Shown: piece by piece, positions 1 to 9,017 of the stretch
How the letters are laid out: each line of letters opens with the position of its first letter
Numbering within the stretch: the stretch's first letter is position 1
From: Acidimicrobiaceae bacterium
GTDB lineage: Bacteria; Actinomycetota; Acidimicrobiia; Acidimicrobiales; Poriferisodalaceae
NCBI GenBank assembly: GCA_026713105.1
Contig: JAPOPC010000007.1
Location: 1-64,000, forward strand
Reading direction: 5' to 3'
Length of the DNA: 64,000 nt
The notes under the pieces: generated by a model
Told to the model about the DNA's origin: nothing
The model's database searches: none
What the model saw: only the letters and a program-made list of their open reading frames with translations
Made by a program: the position numbers and the translations under genes

Positions 1-25
1 GGCGCTTCGCGTTTCCGCGTGGGGT
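1..25. repeat. left terminal inverted repeat of the ISL3 element
   Basis: Starts GGCGCTTCGCGTTT and ends GCGTGGGGT. It matches the reverse complement of 1387-1411 at 23 of 25 positions and defines the left end of the element. Confidence 0.88.
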
Positions 26-75
26 AGCGCTGTGAGGGTCCGGGCTGGATAGGGAGGGATCCCCCAGAATCGGAG

Positions 76-1398
76 GTGTCGAGACCCCGATTCGGGAGGA
101 TCCCCGTGGCTGTTGACCTTACGCGTGCGTTGTTGCTGATCGTGGGTCTGGGCCCGCATGTCGCGGTGCTCGATGTGCGGGGCCGCCGCGGCGGCCCGCT
201 CGAAGTCGAGATAGCGCTGATGGACCGGCCGTGCTGTGGGGGCTGCGGCGGGCCGGTGTGGGCTCACGGGACAAGCCGGGTGGGTCTGGCTGATCTGCCG
301 GCGTTCGGGCGGCCGGTGAAGCTGGTGTGGCGCAAGCGCCGCTGGCTGTGCCCCCATCAGGGCTGCGCGGTGCGCACGTTCACCGATCAGGAGCCTCAGA
401 TCGCGCCGCCGAGGGGGCGCATGACCAGCCGCGCTGCTCGCTGGGCGACCCGCGGGGCGGGCGCGGGACGCGCGATCAAAGAGATCGCAGCCGAACTGGG
501 CTGCAACTGGCACACCGCGATGGCAGCGGTGCATCGCTGGGGCCGAGCGCTGCTCGAAGCCGACGCCTCGCGCATCGACGGGGTGACTGCGTTGGGTCTC
601 GATGAGATCTTGATGTTCCGCCGCGGCCGGTACCGCGAACAGCAGTGGGGCACCACCATCGTGGACGCCCGCAAGGGCCGGCTGCTCGACATAGTCGCTG
701 GTCGCAGCGCCGAAGGCGCCACGAGATGGATCCAGGGCCGCACGTCGTTGTGGCGGCGGCGGGTGCGGTGGGCGGTCATGGACCTGTCGGGGCCCTATCG
801 CAAGGCGTTCACCGATTCGCTGCCCAAAGCGATCCAGGTCGCCGACCCGTTCCATGTCGTCAAGCTCGCCAACAGCACCATCGACGACGTCCGCCGACGC
901 GTCCAGAACGAGACAACCGGCGGACGCGGCACCAAAGGCAACCCGCTGTATCGGATACGGCGCCTGCTGCTCAAGGCCCACGAACGCGTCACCGAACGCG
1001 GCGAGGCGAAGCTGCGCGGCCTGCTCGCAGCCGGCGACCCCCACGGCGAGGTCCGCGACGCCTGGCACGCCAAGGAGACCCTCCGGATGACCTACCGCAT
1101 CCCAAATCGCAAGGTCGCGCTCGAAGCCCTCGACGAGCTGTCCCGCGACCTGCGAGACGACACGTACTCGCCGGAGCTGAACAAGCTCGGCCGCACGCTT
1201 CGCACCTGGCGCACCCCGATCACGAACTGGCACCGCTCACGGGTCACGAACGGGCCGACCGAGGCAGCCAACAATCTGGCCAAGCTGATCAAGCGAGTGT
1301 CGTTCGGGATCACCAACTTCGACCACTACCGCACCCGAGTGCTCCTGTATGCAGGAAAACCCGACTGGACGCTGCTCGACACCCTCACCCCACGCTAA
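76..1398 (+). CDS. ISL3-family transposase
   Basis: A 440-residue DDE transposase that cuts and inserts its own element. Residues 53-58 (CCGGCG) and 92-97 (CPHQGC) form the N-terminal zinc-ribbon typical of ISL3, followed by a helix-turn-helix around 135-155. The likely catalytic triad is D176 (GLDEILMF), D236 (VMDLSGPY) and E396 (NGPTEAANN). The start is GTG, with a purine-rich stretch at 51-58 about 17 bases upstream. The frame is intact and ends 13 bases before the right end of the element, so the enzyme may be active. The length fits the family. It is the only transposase gene with an open frame in the window. Confidence 0.92.
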   Translation: MSRPRFGRIPVAVDLTRALLLIVGLGPHVAVLDVRGRRGGPLEVEIALMDRPCCGGCGGPVWAHGTSRVGLADLPAFGRPVKLVWRKRRWLCPHQGCAVRTFTDQEPQIAPPRGRMTSRAARWATRGAGAGRAIKEIAAELGCNWHTAMAAVHRWGRALLEADASRIDGVTALGLDEILMFRRGRYREQQWGTTIVDARKGRLLDIVAGRSAEGATRWIQGRTSLWRRRVRWAVMDLSGPYRKAFTDSLPKAIQVADPFHVVKLANSTIDDVRRRVQNETTGGRGTKGNPLYRIRRLLLKAHERVTERGEAKLRGLLAAGDPHGEVRDAWHAKETLRMTYRIPNRKVALEALDELSRDLRDDTYSPELNKLGRTLRTWRTPITNWHRSRVTNGPTEAANNLAKLIKRVSFGITNFDHYRTRVLLYAGKPDWTLLDTLTPR

Positions 1399-1411
1399 AA
1401 CGCGAAGCGCC
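1387..1411. repeat. right terminal inverted repeat of the ISL3 element
   Basis: Ends in ACGCGAAGCGCC, the inverse of the left end. The two mismatches to the left repeat lie together in the middle. The base after 1411 is the first base of the flanking relic. Confidence 0.88.
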
Positions 1412-1608
1412 GGCAATGTCGAGCAGTCGGTCCCTGCGGGCCTCCACGGTCGTGGTGCCCGCTGCTTGTCGCGCTATCAGCCACGGCGGAACATCAAGAT
1501 CTCATCGAGCCCCAAAGCGGTCACCCCGTCGATGGGTGAGGCGTCGGCGTCGCCCAGCGCCCGGAACGCACCCTCACAGCACTACCCCACGCGCAAACGG
1601 GAAGCCCC
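1412..1608 (-). mobile_element. relic of a second ISL3 element, internally deleted
   Basis: Read on the minus strand, 1608-1568 matches the left 41 bases of the intact element, including a diverged terminal repeat (1584-1608, 21 of 25 matching). It then jumps to sequence matching the transposase region around 544-695, including the codons around the first catalytic Asp (GLDEILMF), and stops at 1412 where the intact element begins. About 500 bases are deleted between the two parts, and a stop codon lies in the transposase frame. It is a non-functional remnant of a related but clearly diverged copy. Confidence 0.85.
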
Positions 1609-1639
1609 AGTATGAGTGCCAAGAGCCTCAAGAACGGGC

Positions 1640-2869
1640 TCAGGGTGCTTGCTGTCGCAGCCGAACAGTGAAGCGGTGCTGCTCCTCAACGAATTCGGGC
1701 TCGCTGCCGTTGTGCGCGCGCATCCTTGGCAGGACCCTCAGGCGAATTCCCATGCCACGCCCATCCACATAACCGTAGTCACGCATCACGTTCATCAGTG
1801 TCTGATTGCGCGCGTAGCGCGAGCCCGCCAGCAGTCGGTCGACTGAAATCGAGTTCGGGAGCTTGCCGGGACTCTGGATTTCCAGACGATCGCTAAAGAT
1901 CGAGAGCATGACATCTGTGCCGATGATGCTGTAGTCACGATGCACCAATGCGTTCACGACAAGCTCCCGAACGACATCAGCCGGGTAGGCGTCGCGGTCG
2001 ATGCGGCGGCCTCGTTCCAGATGTGCAGTCGGTTCGGTATTGCGGCGAACGAAGTCGATAGTGCGTTCAATCAAACCGGTCTCGACAAGCGGCCCATCCA
2101 TTGAACCCAAGGGCACCAAGGCACCCTTGATGTCCTCATCTGCCCGAGTGGCGTAATCGGGTTCAACACCTACGTAGCACACGGCGCGCACCCCGCATTG
2201 AGGAACAAAGCGTCGATTGTTCCTGCCGAACAGCAACATTCCGTCAACGGTTGCGTAGACGTGACCGGAAACTTCAGTAACGAACTCGAGGTTGCGCAAC
2301 AGAAGCGACCACTGCTCACTCCCCGGTTCAGGCACTGTGACATCGGCCAATACTCGAGCGAAGTAGTCACGAACGCGCCGGTAATCGAGTGAGTCGAGAT
2401 CGGTACCGAGCACCGGCTTCAGGCCATACCGCAGACCACCAGACTGCTGGTACAACCGCTGTTCTTCCTCTCGCGTAGCGTCGCGCGTTGTCGTGCCGAC
2501 ACGTACCTTGGTAACCCAGTGCGAGCCTTGTTTCGCCTTGTACGGCTTGTCCGGCGCGTTAGCTGGAACGGTCACGATGCCGACTGCCACGCCATTCTCG
2601 GACTCAACAACCTCCCACGTTGGAATGATCGAGGGCTGAAGGTGATCGCTTGCGACCTGCATGACCCACTCTTCTGCCTTGACGGCCGCCCGAGACAATC
2701 CCGAGATCGATCTGTCATCCTCGATCCCAAGGAGCACATGTCCACCATCGAGATTCAGGAGCCCCGCAAGCCTCGAGGCCAATCGCTCCGGCGGGATGTC
2801 ATCTCGCTTGAACTCGACACGCGAGTTCTCGCCGCCTGCAATCAGCCCTAGCAAGTCAGTCAGGTTCAT
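1640..2869 (-). CDS. AlbA_2 / HATPase_c_4 domain protein (Schlafen-like)
   Basis: A 409-residue protein with an N-terminal AlbA_2 (Schlafen-like) domain at about 16-130, carrying the family's EFK motif at 19-21 and a glycine-rich strand (DGGHVLLGIED, 41-51). The C-terminal half has a GHKL-type ATP-binding domain: RELVVNALVHRDY (301-313) as the N box, SPGKLPNS (333-340) and GRGMGI (370-375) as glycine boxes. Relatives are annotated as RecG-like or putative DNA-binding proteins, and several act in phage defence or regulation. The exact role here is unknown. It starts 9 bases after the stop of the TrlF-like gene, so the two are almost certainly co-transcribed. GC content looks lower than in the housekeeping genes, which fits acquisition by transfer. 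Confidence 0.85.
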   Translation of the reverse strand: MNLTDLLGLIAGGENSRVEFKRDDIPPERLASRLAGLLNLDGGHVLLGIEDDRSISGLSRAAVKAEEWVMQVASDHLQPSIIPTWEVVESENGVAVGIVTVPANAPDKPYKAKQGSHWVTKVRVGTTTRDATREEEQRLYQQSGGLRYGLKPVLGTDLDSLDYRRVRDYFARVLADVTVPEPGSEQWSLLLRNLEFVTEVSGHVYATVDGMLLFGRNNRRFVPQCGVRAVCYVGVEPDYATRADEDIKGALVPLGSMDGPLVETGLIERTIDFVRRNTEPTAHLERGRRIDRDAYPADVVRELVVNALVHRDYSIIGTDVMLSIFSDRLEIQSPGKLPNSISVDRLLAGSRYARNQTLMNVMRDYGYVDGRGMGIRLRVLPRMRAHNGSEPEFVEEQHRFTVRLRQQAP

Positions 2870-2878
2870 CGCTCACAC

Positions 2879-5596
2879 TCAAAAGCCGTACTTGCGGCGA
2901 CGCCGCTCGAACGCGTCCTTGCCTCCCTCAAGGACTTCCTCAACCAGCATCCTGACCGTTGACGAATCAATAGACCCCATGTGTTCAGGGTCGATGAACG
3001 CGTGACCAACATCCCCCGCCTCATCAGCCTCGCCAGTCGCATCGAGGCCAAGAATGAGTTCTGCGTCACCGAGCACTGGGATGTTCGCATTATGGGTCGA
3101 GAAGACGAATTGGCGGCGCCGCTTGCTTTCGCGCATTTTTTCGACGATCACCTCGCTGATGAAGCGATTGTCGAGGTCATCCTCGGGCTGATCGATGATT
3201 AGAGGGGCGTCGGAATCCAGCAGCAGTAACAACAGGACGGCGGTGGCCTTTTGCCCCTTTGAAAGTTGGTCAAGCGATTGCCAGATCTCGTCGCGCTGGT
3301 CACCGGACGTGTTCAGAAACAGATCCGTCGTCGGCGGCAGTTGGAGTTCCTCGATCTTCATGAACGTGCTCTCGCCAGCGCCAGCCAAGTTCTCGGCTTG
3401 TGTCTTCGTGAGGCCATAGCGCTTGACCAACTCGGCAGCGCCATTTCGGCAGCGTGAAACGAAGTCAGGCAATGACAACTGATCCATCGACTCAAGTTGC
3501 CTGATCGCCTCCGTGAGTCGGCCGCCGACCTCGTCTCTGAGTAAGTCCGCCAGAGGATCCCGGTCGCCCGCTGCCCTGACCTCCACCTTGACGTAACCGC
3601 GCAGCCTCTTGTTCACACCCTTTGCAGCACGGGACAGGTCACGGAACTGGCTGGCCTTGACGCCTTCCCACTCGTCGAGCAGATTGCGCCGACGCTGACG
3701 CAATTCGGCATGCAGTTTCAATAGCGCCGCCTGACGATCCTCGAGCGGACGCAGGCTTTCGATGCTGGCCCGCAAACGAATGAACTCTTCGCCGTCGATT
3801 GCCGACTTTTGCAGGTCACGCAATATTGCCTGATATTCCGCATCGATCACGGACTTGTGATCCAACCAACGCGATGAGATCGCTGCGATACGCTCGTCCG
3901 CTGTTTCGAGTGCGTTCTCAATTCCGCGGGTCGCATCTTCGAGAACGTTGCTCAGCTCCTGCAGCACCTCGTTTGCCCCATCGAGTATCGAACCTCCGGG
4001 CAGATCAGCCAACGCCCGCTCGGAGAGGAAGGCGCGGTCCAACGGAAGCTCCTGGCGCAGTGTCGCCACCGAATCGCGCAGTGGTTGCAGACGTTCAGGT
4101 ATCGACTCAACAATCTGTGACTCTCGAACCAGCAAACTCTGGTCGCGAAGGCGCTCTTCGAGACCGGCCTCTTGAAAGCGCTCCAGCGTTTCTTGTAGCT
4201 GAGGGAGCGCAGAGAGGCGTTCTTGGACTTCTTCGATTTCGGCTTGCGTGTCGAGCAGCGATTTCCGAGAAGATTGGAGCCCGCGCAGAATGCTCGTCTT
4301 GCGTGCGTCGGCATCAAGATCGCTGCGCACGAAGCGGTGAAGAAGACGCGTCAGCTTCGGCCGGCTCCGGGTGAGCTCGGAAATCTCGTGCTGCCCATAG
4401 ACCTCGGCACGGGGCAGGACGTCTGCGGGAAGGAGGTTCGATACTTCCCCGAACTCATTCCTCACAATTGCGGGATTGGGCACTGTGCGTTCAATGCGGT
4501 AGCTGCGCTCGGCAGGGTGCAGCGAGCGCACCACGAGAGTGACCTTGGTACCGCTTCGGAGAACGTGGCGCACAATGTCTCGATGCGCATTGCGCGCCTC
4601 GTCGCCCACGGGCTCCAGATCCAACACATAGCGGAGGCTCTCGATCACAGTGGACTTGCCGGTGCCTCGACCCCCGATGAGGACATTGAGATTCGGGTTG
4701 AAGTGGATGGCGCCGCCATCTAGGAACCCGCCCCCCTCCCAGGTGATGGCCACCAACTCCGAATGCTCTTCGGGGTGTTCGTCCGTGTTGAGACGTATCC
4801 GCGAATCCGGGTCAAGAAAAGCCTGGCGAAGGCCCTCGACGCTTGGCCGGCCGGAGAACTTGATCAGCGTCGTGGCGCTGGGGTCGTCCAGGTCCTCGAT
4901 GTGGGCGACATCTTTCGCGTTGACCACGGCGATCGCTTGGTGCTCGCCTGCCATGTAGGCGCGCTGGTATTCCGGCACTTGGTTTCGAACGATCGCGCGT
5001 GTCCCTTCTTCGAGCTCCTCGATGGATGACGGAATCTGTATCGCAAGCAGATGCTCGTTTCTCCACGCCAATGCTCTGGCGCTCTTTTGGAGCGCTTGAA
5101 AGAGCCCCTTTGCGCCGATGGCGTGGGCCGCCACAGCGACACCACCCTGGCTCGGCACGGTGGCGAGGATTGCTGCAAAGTCCTTGCTGCAGGGTTGGCT
5201 CGACGGCTCCGTTTCGCGAATGCCGAATTCGCCCAAGAAGCGTTCAAGTTGAGGGGTGTCCGTGTCAGCGTCATAGATGCACAGAACGTGGATACCGTCT
5301 GTCGACTCGATCTCGAATCCGGGGAACACCGTCAGGTCGGTTTCGACGGCAGCTGCTTGAAATGCTGCAACATCCTGAACACTGTTGTGATCCGTGATCG
5401 CAAGCGCACCGATTTCAAGCTCAAGGGCGCTCGCAATGAGTTTCGACGCGTAACTCGCCGGATCACCGTCGCTCGGGACACTGCGATAGCTCGCGCCGTA
5501 GTGGTGCGGGTTCACCTGTAACGCACAGCGAACGAACTCCGCGCCGCTCGGCAACCGGCCCGCAGCAGCAATCACGTCAGTAGCGATGTCCGCCAT
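2879..5596 (-). CDS. TrlF-like PHP-domain SMC/RecF-type ATPase
   Basis: A 905-residue protein. Residues 20-270 form a PHP (polymerase and histidinol phosphatase) domain with metal-binding motifs ITDHNS (67-72), GFEIES (93-98) and AAHA (156-159). The first motif is the divergent CALQVNPHHYG (24-34) instead of DLHxHT. An ABC/SMC-like ATPase follows, with Walker A GGRGTGKST (308-316), a long coiled-coil middle (about 400-700), the signature LSKGQ (778-782) and Walker B PLIIDQPEDD (798-807). PHP-ATPase proteins are thought to couple ATP-driven DNA sensing to a nuclease or phosphatase; a PHP-ATPase called Ppl is among the described anti-phage genes (recalled, not checked). The ATG follows a GAGGA ribosome site by 7 bases. 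It is the first gene of a two-gene operon, 95 bases after gatB. Confidence 0.85.
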   Translation of the reverse strand: MADIATDVIAAAGRLPSGAEFVRCALQVNPHHYGASYRSVPSDGDPASYASKLIASALELEIGALAITDHNSVQDVAAFQAAAVETDLTVFPGFEIESTDGIHVLCIYDADTDTPQLERFLGEFGIRETEPSSQPCSKDFAAILATVPSQGGVAVAAHAIGAKGLFQALQKSARALAWRNEHLLAIQIPSSIEELEEGTRAIVRNQVPEYQRAYMAGEHQAIAVVNAKDVAHIEDLDDPSATTLIKFSGRPSVEGLRQAFLDPDSRIRLNTDEHPEEHSELVAITWEGGGFLDGGAIHFNPNLNVLIGGRGTGKSTVIESLRYVLDLEPVGDEARNAHRDIVRHVLRSGTKVTLVVRSLHPAERSYRIERTVPNPAIVRNEFGEVSNLLPADVLPRAEVYGQHEISELTRSRPKLTRLLHRFVRSDLDADARKTSILRGLQSSRKSLLDTQAEIEEVQERLSALPQLQETLERFQEAGLEERLRDQSLLVRESQIVESIPERLQPLRDSVATLRQELPLDRAFLSERALADLPGGSILDGANEVLQELSNVLEDATRGIENALETADERIAAISSRWLDHKSVIDAEYQAILRDLQKSAIDGEEFIRLRASIESLRPLEDRQAALLKLHAELRQRRRNLLDEWEGVKASQFRDLSRAAKGVNKRLRGYVKVEVRAAGDRDPLADLLRDEVGGRLTEAIRQLESMDQLSLPDFVSRCRNGAAELVKRYGLTKTQAENLAGAGESTFMKIEELQLPPTTDLFLNTSGDQRDEIWQSLDQLSKGQKATAVLLLLLLDSDAPLIIDQPEDDLDNRFISEVIVEKMRESKRRRQFVFSTHNANIPVLGDAELILGLDATGEADEAGDVGHAFIDPEHMGSIDSSTVRMLVEEVLEGGKDAFERRRRKYGF

Positions 5597-5642
5597 TTGT
5601 GTCCTCAGGTCACCGAGACTCCACTGGCGAAGTCTGCGCGCG

Positions 5643-5648
5643 AGGATA
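5643..5648 (-). promoter_or_regulatory. possible -10 element of the trlF-like operon
   Basis: TATCCT on the minus strand lies 46 bases before the ATG, in the 95-base gap after gatB. With the clear ribosome site it would give a short 5' leader, unlike the leaderless genes elsewhere in the window. No convincing -35 box is seen. Confidence 0.3.
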
Positions 5649-5691
5649 CGACCGCCGCGTGTAACGCGACGGACTACGAATCGCTGGCGAC

Positions 5692-7122
5692 TCAGGCGTC
5701 TCGGCGTTGGGCGAGCAGCTGGTTGACGACCTTGCCGTCGGCTTGGCCCCGGGTGGCCTTCATCACTGCTCCCACGAACACGCCCGCCACCTTGGCTTCA
5801 CCGGCGCAGAACTTCTGCCAGGCCTCAGGATGGTCGGCGATGGCCTGACCCACCAGCATCTCCAGCTCACTGGAATCCATGGCCTCGAAACCGAGCTCGG
5901 CGGCGATGGCGCCGGGGTCGGCATTGCCGTCGTGTGCTCGCTCGCACATGACGCCGAGCACGGTCTTGGCCTGTGTCGCCGTGAGCTGCCCCGCTGCCTC
6001 CATCTGGACCAGCGACGCCAGCTGCGTCGCATCAAGCAGCTCGGCCCCGTCGAGGGCGAGGTTCTGCACAGCGTGCATCACCGTGCGGTTCGCATCGGCA
6101 CCAGCGCCGACTGCGTCCAGCACCAGCGAGGCCAGACCGCGGTTCACGATGATCTGTGCGTCATCGAGATCAGCACCCAACTCGCCGAGGCGTTCGCGCT
6201 GGGCGGCGGGCAGTGCGGGCATGGCGGCACGGACGCGGGAGATCCATTCAGGATCGGGCGCGAGCGGCACCAGGTCGGGCTCGGGGAAATAGCGGTAGTC
6301 GTCGGCTTCTTCCTTGGACCGCAGCGCGTGGGTGCGGCCGTCAGTGGACCAGTGGCGGGTCTCCTGGATCGGCTCCTCGCCGGATTGGTACAGCCCGATG
6401 TGGCGACGGGCCTCGTAGTCGATGGCGTTGCGCAGCGAACGCAGCGAGTTGACGTTCTTGACCTCGCACCGGGTGCGCAACTCATCCGAGCCGGCGGGCC
6501 GCACGCTGATGTTCGCATCGACGCGCATCGAGCCTTCCTCGAGTCGGGCGTCGGATGCGCCGAGCGCTAGCAGGATCGCCCGCAACTCCTCGACATAGGC
6601 ACTGGCCTCGGCCGCCGAACCGATGTCGGGCCGTGAAACGATCTCCAGCAGCGGCGTGCCTGCGCGGTTGTAGTCCACGAGCGCGCCGACGGCTCCGTGG
6701 ATGCGGCCGTCTGCGCCCCCCAGGTGCGTCGTCTTTCCTGCGTCCTCTTCAAGATGCGCCCGCTCGATACCGACGCGGTTCGCTCCGGGCACATCCAGCC
6801 AGCCGTCGGAACAGATCGGCTGGTCGTACTGGCTGACCTGGTAGTCCTTGGGCATGTCGGGGTAGAAGTAGTTCTTGCGGTGGAAGATGGACGGCCGGAT
6901 CTCGCAGTTGAGCGCGAGCCCCACCGCGATGGCCAGTTCGACGGCGCGTCGGTTCAGCACGGGCAGCGAGCCGGGCAGGCCCAGGCAGACCGGCGTGACG
7001 TTGGTGTTCGGCTCATCGCCGAAGCGGCTGGGCGCAGCGGAGAACAGCTTCGTGTCGGTTGCCAGCTCGACGTGGACTTCGAGGCCCACGACGGTCTCCC
7101 ATTCGGGCGCCACTTTCGCCAT
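5692..7122 (-). CDS. gatB: Asp-tRNA(Asn)/Glu-tRNA(Gln) amidotransferase subunit B
   Basis: A 476-residue GatB, the kinase subunit that phosphorylates mischarged Glu-tRNA(Gln) or Asp-tRNA(Asn) before transamidation. The N-terminal block WETVVGLEVHVEL and the metal/tRNA-binding region FYPDMPKDYQVSQYDQP are well conserved, as is the RVDANISVRP strand. The C-terminal helical and YqeY-like tail (about 330-476) grips the tRNA. The start ATG overlaps the gatA stop by one base (TAATG), showing tight translational coupling. It is the last gene of gatCAB. Together with argS, its presence fits a bacterium that makes Gln-tRNA indirectly. Confidence 0.97.
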   Translation of the reverse strand: MAKVAPEWETVVGLEVHVELATDTKLFSAAPSRFGDEPNTNVTPVCLGLPGSLPVLNRRAVELAIAVGLALNCEIRPSIFHRKNYFYPDMPKDYQVSQYDQPICSDGWLDVPGANRVGIERAHLEEDAGKTTHLGGADGRIHGAVGALVDYNRAGTPLLEIVSRPDIGSAAEASAYVEELRAILLALGASDARLEEGSMRVDANISVRPAGSDELRTRCEVKNVNSLRSLRNAIDYEARRHIGLYQSGEEPIQETRHWSTDGRTHALRSKEEADDYRYFPEPDLVPLAPDPEWISRVRAAMPALPAAQRERLGELGADLDDAQIIVNRGLASLVLDAVGAGADANRTVMHAVQNLALDGAELLDATQLASLVQMEAAGQLTATQAKTVLGVMCERAHDGNADPGAIAAELGFEAMDSSELEMLVGQAIADHPEAWQKFCAGEAKVAGVFVGAVMKATRGQADGKVVNQLLAQRRDA

Positions 7123-8636
7123 TACGCACCTCCCGACGCGCCGCCGGCCGCCATCTGCGGTGCCGGAAGCGGCGGCGCGGCACGCTCCAGCGCTGCGGCG
7201 ACCGTCAACATCGTCTCCTCGCCGAGGGCCGGTGCCAAAATTTGCACGCCCACCGGCAAGTCATCCGTGCCCGTGCCGAACGGCACCGACATGGCCGGAT
7301 CGCCGGAGAGATTTGACGGGATCGTGCAGGTGTCGCAGCGGTACATCGTCATGGGATCAGAACGCTCGCCGAAGCGGAAGGCCACGCACGGCGAGGTGGG
7401 CGAGAGCAGCACGTCATAGTCGGCGTAGGCAGCGTCGAAGTCGCGCCGGGTCAGCATGCGCACCCGTTGAGCCTTGCCGTAGTAGGCGTCGTAGTAGCCA
7501 GCGCTGAGGGCGAAGGTTCCCAGCATGATGCGCGCCTTGACCTCGTCCCCGAAGCCGGCCCTTCGGGTCAACCGGTTCATCTCCTCCACGTCGGCACCGT
7601 CGATACGCAACCCGTAGCGAGTGCCGTCGTAGCGCGCCAAGTTGCTCGAGGCCTCTGCCGGGGCGATGAGGTAGTACGCCGTGAGGCCATAGGTGACCGC
7701 GGGCACGGACACGCTGCCGACGACGGCCCCTGCTTCGGCAAGCGCATCGGCCGCCTCAAGCACTCGTTCGGCGATGTCGGCGTCAATCCCCTCGAGGAGG
7801 TTGCCGTTGCCGCCGCCGTTTCGCGAGCCGTTGCGTCCGCCTCCGGTCAGCTCGCTGATCACACCCACCCGCAGACCTTCGACACCCTTGCCCAGCGCGG
7901 CGTCGTAGTCGGGCACGGCGGTGGGGATGGATGTGCTGTCGCCCGGATCGTGGCCGCTGATGACTTCGAGCGCGAGTGCCGCATCGGCGACATCGGCTGC
8001 AAACGGGCCGATCTGGTCGAACGAGCTGGCGAAGGCCACAAGCCCGTAGCGGCTGACCCGTCCGTACGTGGGCTTGATGCCGACGATGCCGCACAGCGCG
8101 GCGGGTTGGCGGATGGAGCCGCCGGTGTCCGATCCCAGCGCTAGGGGCACGAACCCAGCGGCGACCGCCGCAGCCGAGCCCCCGCTGGAGCCGCCGGGCA
8201 CCCGGGTCAAGTCGTAGGGGTTGCGTGTGGGACCGAATGCCGAGTGCTCAGTGGAGCTGCCCATCGCGAATTCGTCGAGGTTGGTCTTGCCGACCATCAC
8301 CGCGCCGGCGGCCGTCATGGCCTGCACCACCGTGGCGTCGTAGGGCGGCGACCAGGTCTCGAGCATGCGAGACGAGCACGTGGTCGGCACGCCGCGGGTG
8401 CACATGTTGTCCTTGAAGGCGATAGGAACGCCTGCCAGCGGACCCGGATCACGGCCTTGGGAGACTGCCGCATCAATAGAGGCGGCCGCTGCACGGGCCT
8501 GCTCGGCGGTCACCGTGTTGAACGCGTGGATGTCGCTGTCGTGCAATTCGATGCGACCGAGGTACTCCTCCAGCACGGCCGCAGCTCGGCGTGTGCCGGT
8601 GCGCACGTCCTGCGCGATGGCCTTTGCTGTGCTCAT
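7122..8636 (-). CDS. gatA: Asp-tRNA(Asn)/Glu-tRNA(Gln) amidotransferase subunit A
   Basis: A 504-residue amidase-signature glutaminase that releases ammonia from glutamine and channels it to GatB. The Ser-cisSer-Lys triad is complete: K75 (AFKDN), S150 (PGGSSGGS) and S174 (GSDTGGSIR), at the family's usual spacing. An extra Gly/Asn-rich loop (GGGRNGSRNGGGNGN, around 265-280) is inserted in the middle of the protein; it is low-complexity and probably surface-exposed. The gene lies 42 bases after gatC and overlaps gatB by one base. Confidence 0.97.
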   Translation of the reverse strand: MSTAKAIAQDVRTGTRRAAAVLEEYLGRIELHDSDIHAFNTVTAEQARAAAASIDAAVSQGRDPGPLAGVPIAFKDNMCTRGVPTTCSSRMLETWSPPYDATVVQAMTAAGAVMVGKTNLDEFAMGSSTEHSAFGPTRNPYDLTRVPGGSSGGSAAAVAAGFVPLALGSDTGGSIRQPAALCGIVGIKPTYGRVSRYGLVAFASSFDQIGPFAADVADAALALEVISGHDPGDSTSIPTAVPDYDAALGKGVEGLRVGVISELTGGGRNGSRNGGGNGNLLEGIDADIAERVLEAADALAEAGAVVGSVSVPAVTYGLTAYYLIAPAEASSNLARYDGTRYGLRIDGADVEEMNRLTRRAGFGDEVKARIMLGTFALSAGYYDAYYGKAQRVRMLTRRDFDAAYADYDVLLSPTSPCVAFRFGERSDPMTMYRCDTCTIPSNLSGDPAMSVPFGTGTDDLPVGVQILAPALGEETMLTVAAALERAAPPLPAPQMAAGGASGGA

Positions 8637-8678
8637 CGGGTTGTGGTCTCGGGGGACGGCGAGCGGGTCATCGCCGGC

Positions 8679-8990
8679 TCAGGCCTCGCCGCCGAGCACA
8701 GGAGGCACCTCGAACTGTCCATCGGACGCCGCTGGTGCTTGGTTGAGCACCTCATCCCGGTCGCTGGGCGCACCGGCCACGTCGTCGCGGAAGACGTTTT
8801 GCAGCGGGTAGGGGTGCGCGAGCGGCGGCACCTCTGCAAGGTCGAGATCTTCCAGTTCGCGGGCATGGTCCAGGACGCGCCCGAGGTGGCCGGTGTAGTG
8901 GTCGATCTCAGCCGACGTGAGCTCGATCCTCGCTAGGCGCGCCACATGCGCGACCTGATCCGTGCTGATCGCTGCCGTTTGGTCTCCCAT
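8679..8990 (-). CDS. gatC: Asp-tRNA(Asn)/Glu-tRNA(Gln) amidotransferase subunit C
   Basis: A 103-residue GatC, the small belt-like subunit that wraps GatA and stabilises its contact with GatB. The N-terminal pattern DQVAHVARLARIELT followed by the helix to EDLDL and the PLAHP segment is diagnostic. It is the first gene of gatCAB. TACCCT on the minus strand ends 10 bases before the ATG, so the mRNA leader is probably only a few bases long. Confidence 0.95.
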   Translation of the reverse strand: MGDQTAAISTDQVAHVARLARIELTSAEIDHYTGHLGRVLDHARELEDLDLAEVPPLAHPYPLQNVFRDDVAGAPSDRDEVLNQAPAASDGQFEVPPVLGGEA

Positions 8991-9017
8991 CGCATGCGGG
9001 AGGGTACTGGCGGCGGT

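Larger units (their letters stand above)
1..1411 (+). mobile_element. ISL3-family insertion sequence
   Basis: Two imperfect 25-base terminal inverted repeats (1-25 and 1387-1411, 23 of 25 positions matching) bracket a single transposase gene, the usual ISL3 layout. The left repeat begins at the first base of the window, so any outer base and the left target duplication cannot be seen. ISL3 elements normally duplicate 8 bases of target; the right-hand candidate is 1412-1419. The element abuts, and has apparently interrupted, an older relic of the same family on the opposite strand. Confidence 0.9.

Noticed and set aside
645-1772. 375-codon open frame on the plus strand across the transposase end and the relic
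   Set aside because: It is a shifted frame of the transposase with Arg/Pro-rich low-complexity protein and crosses the element boundary.
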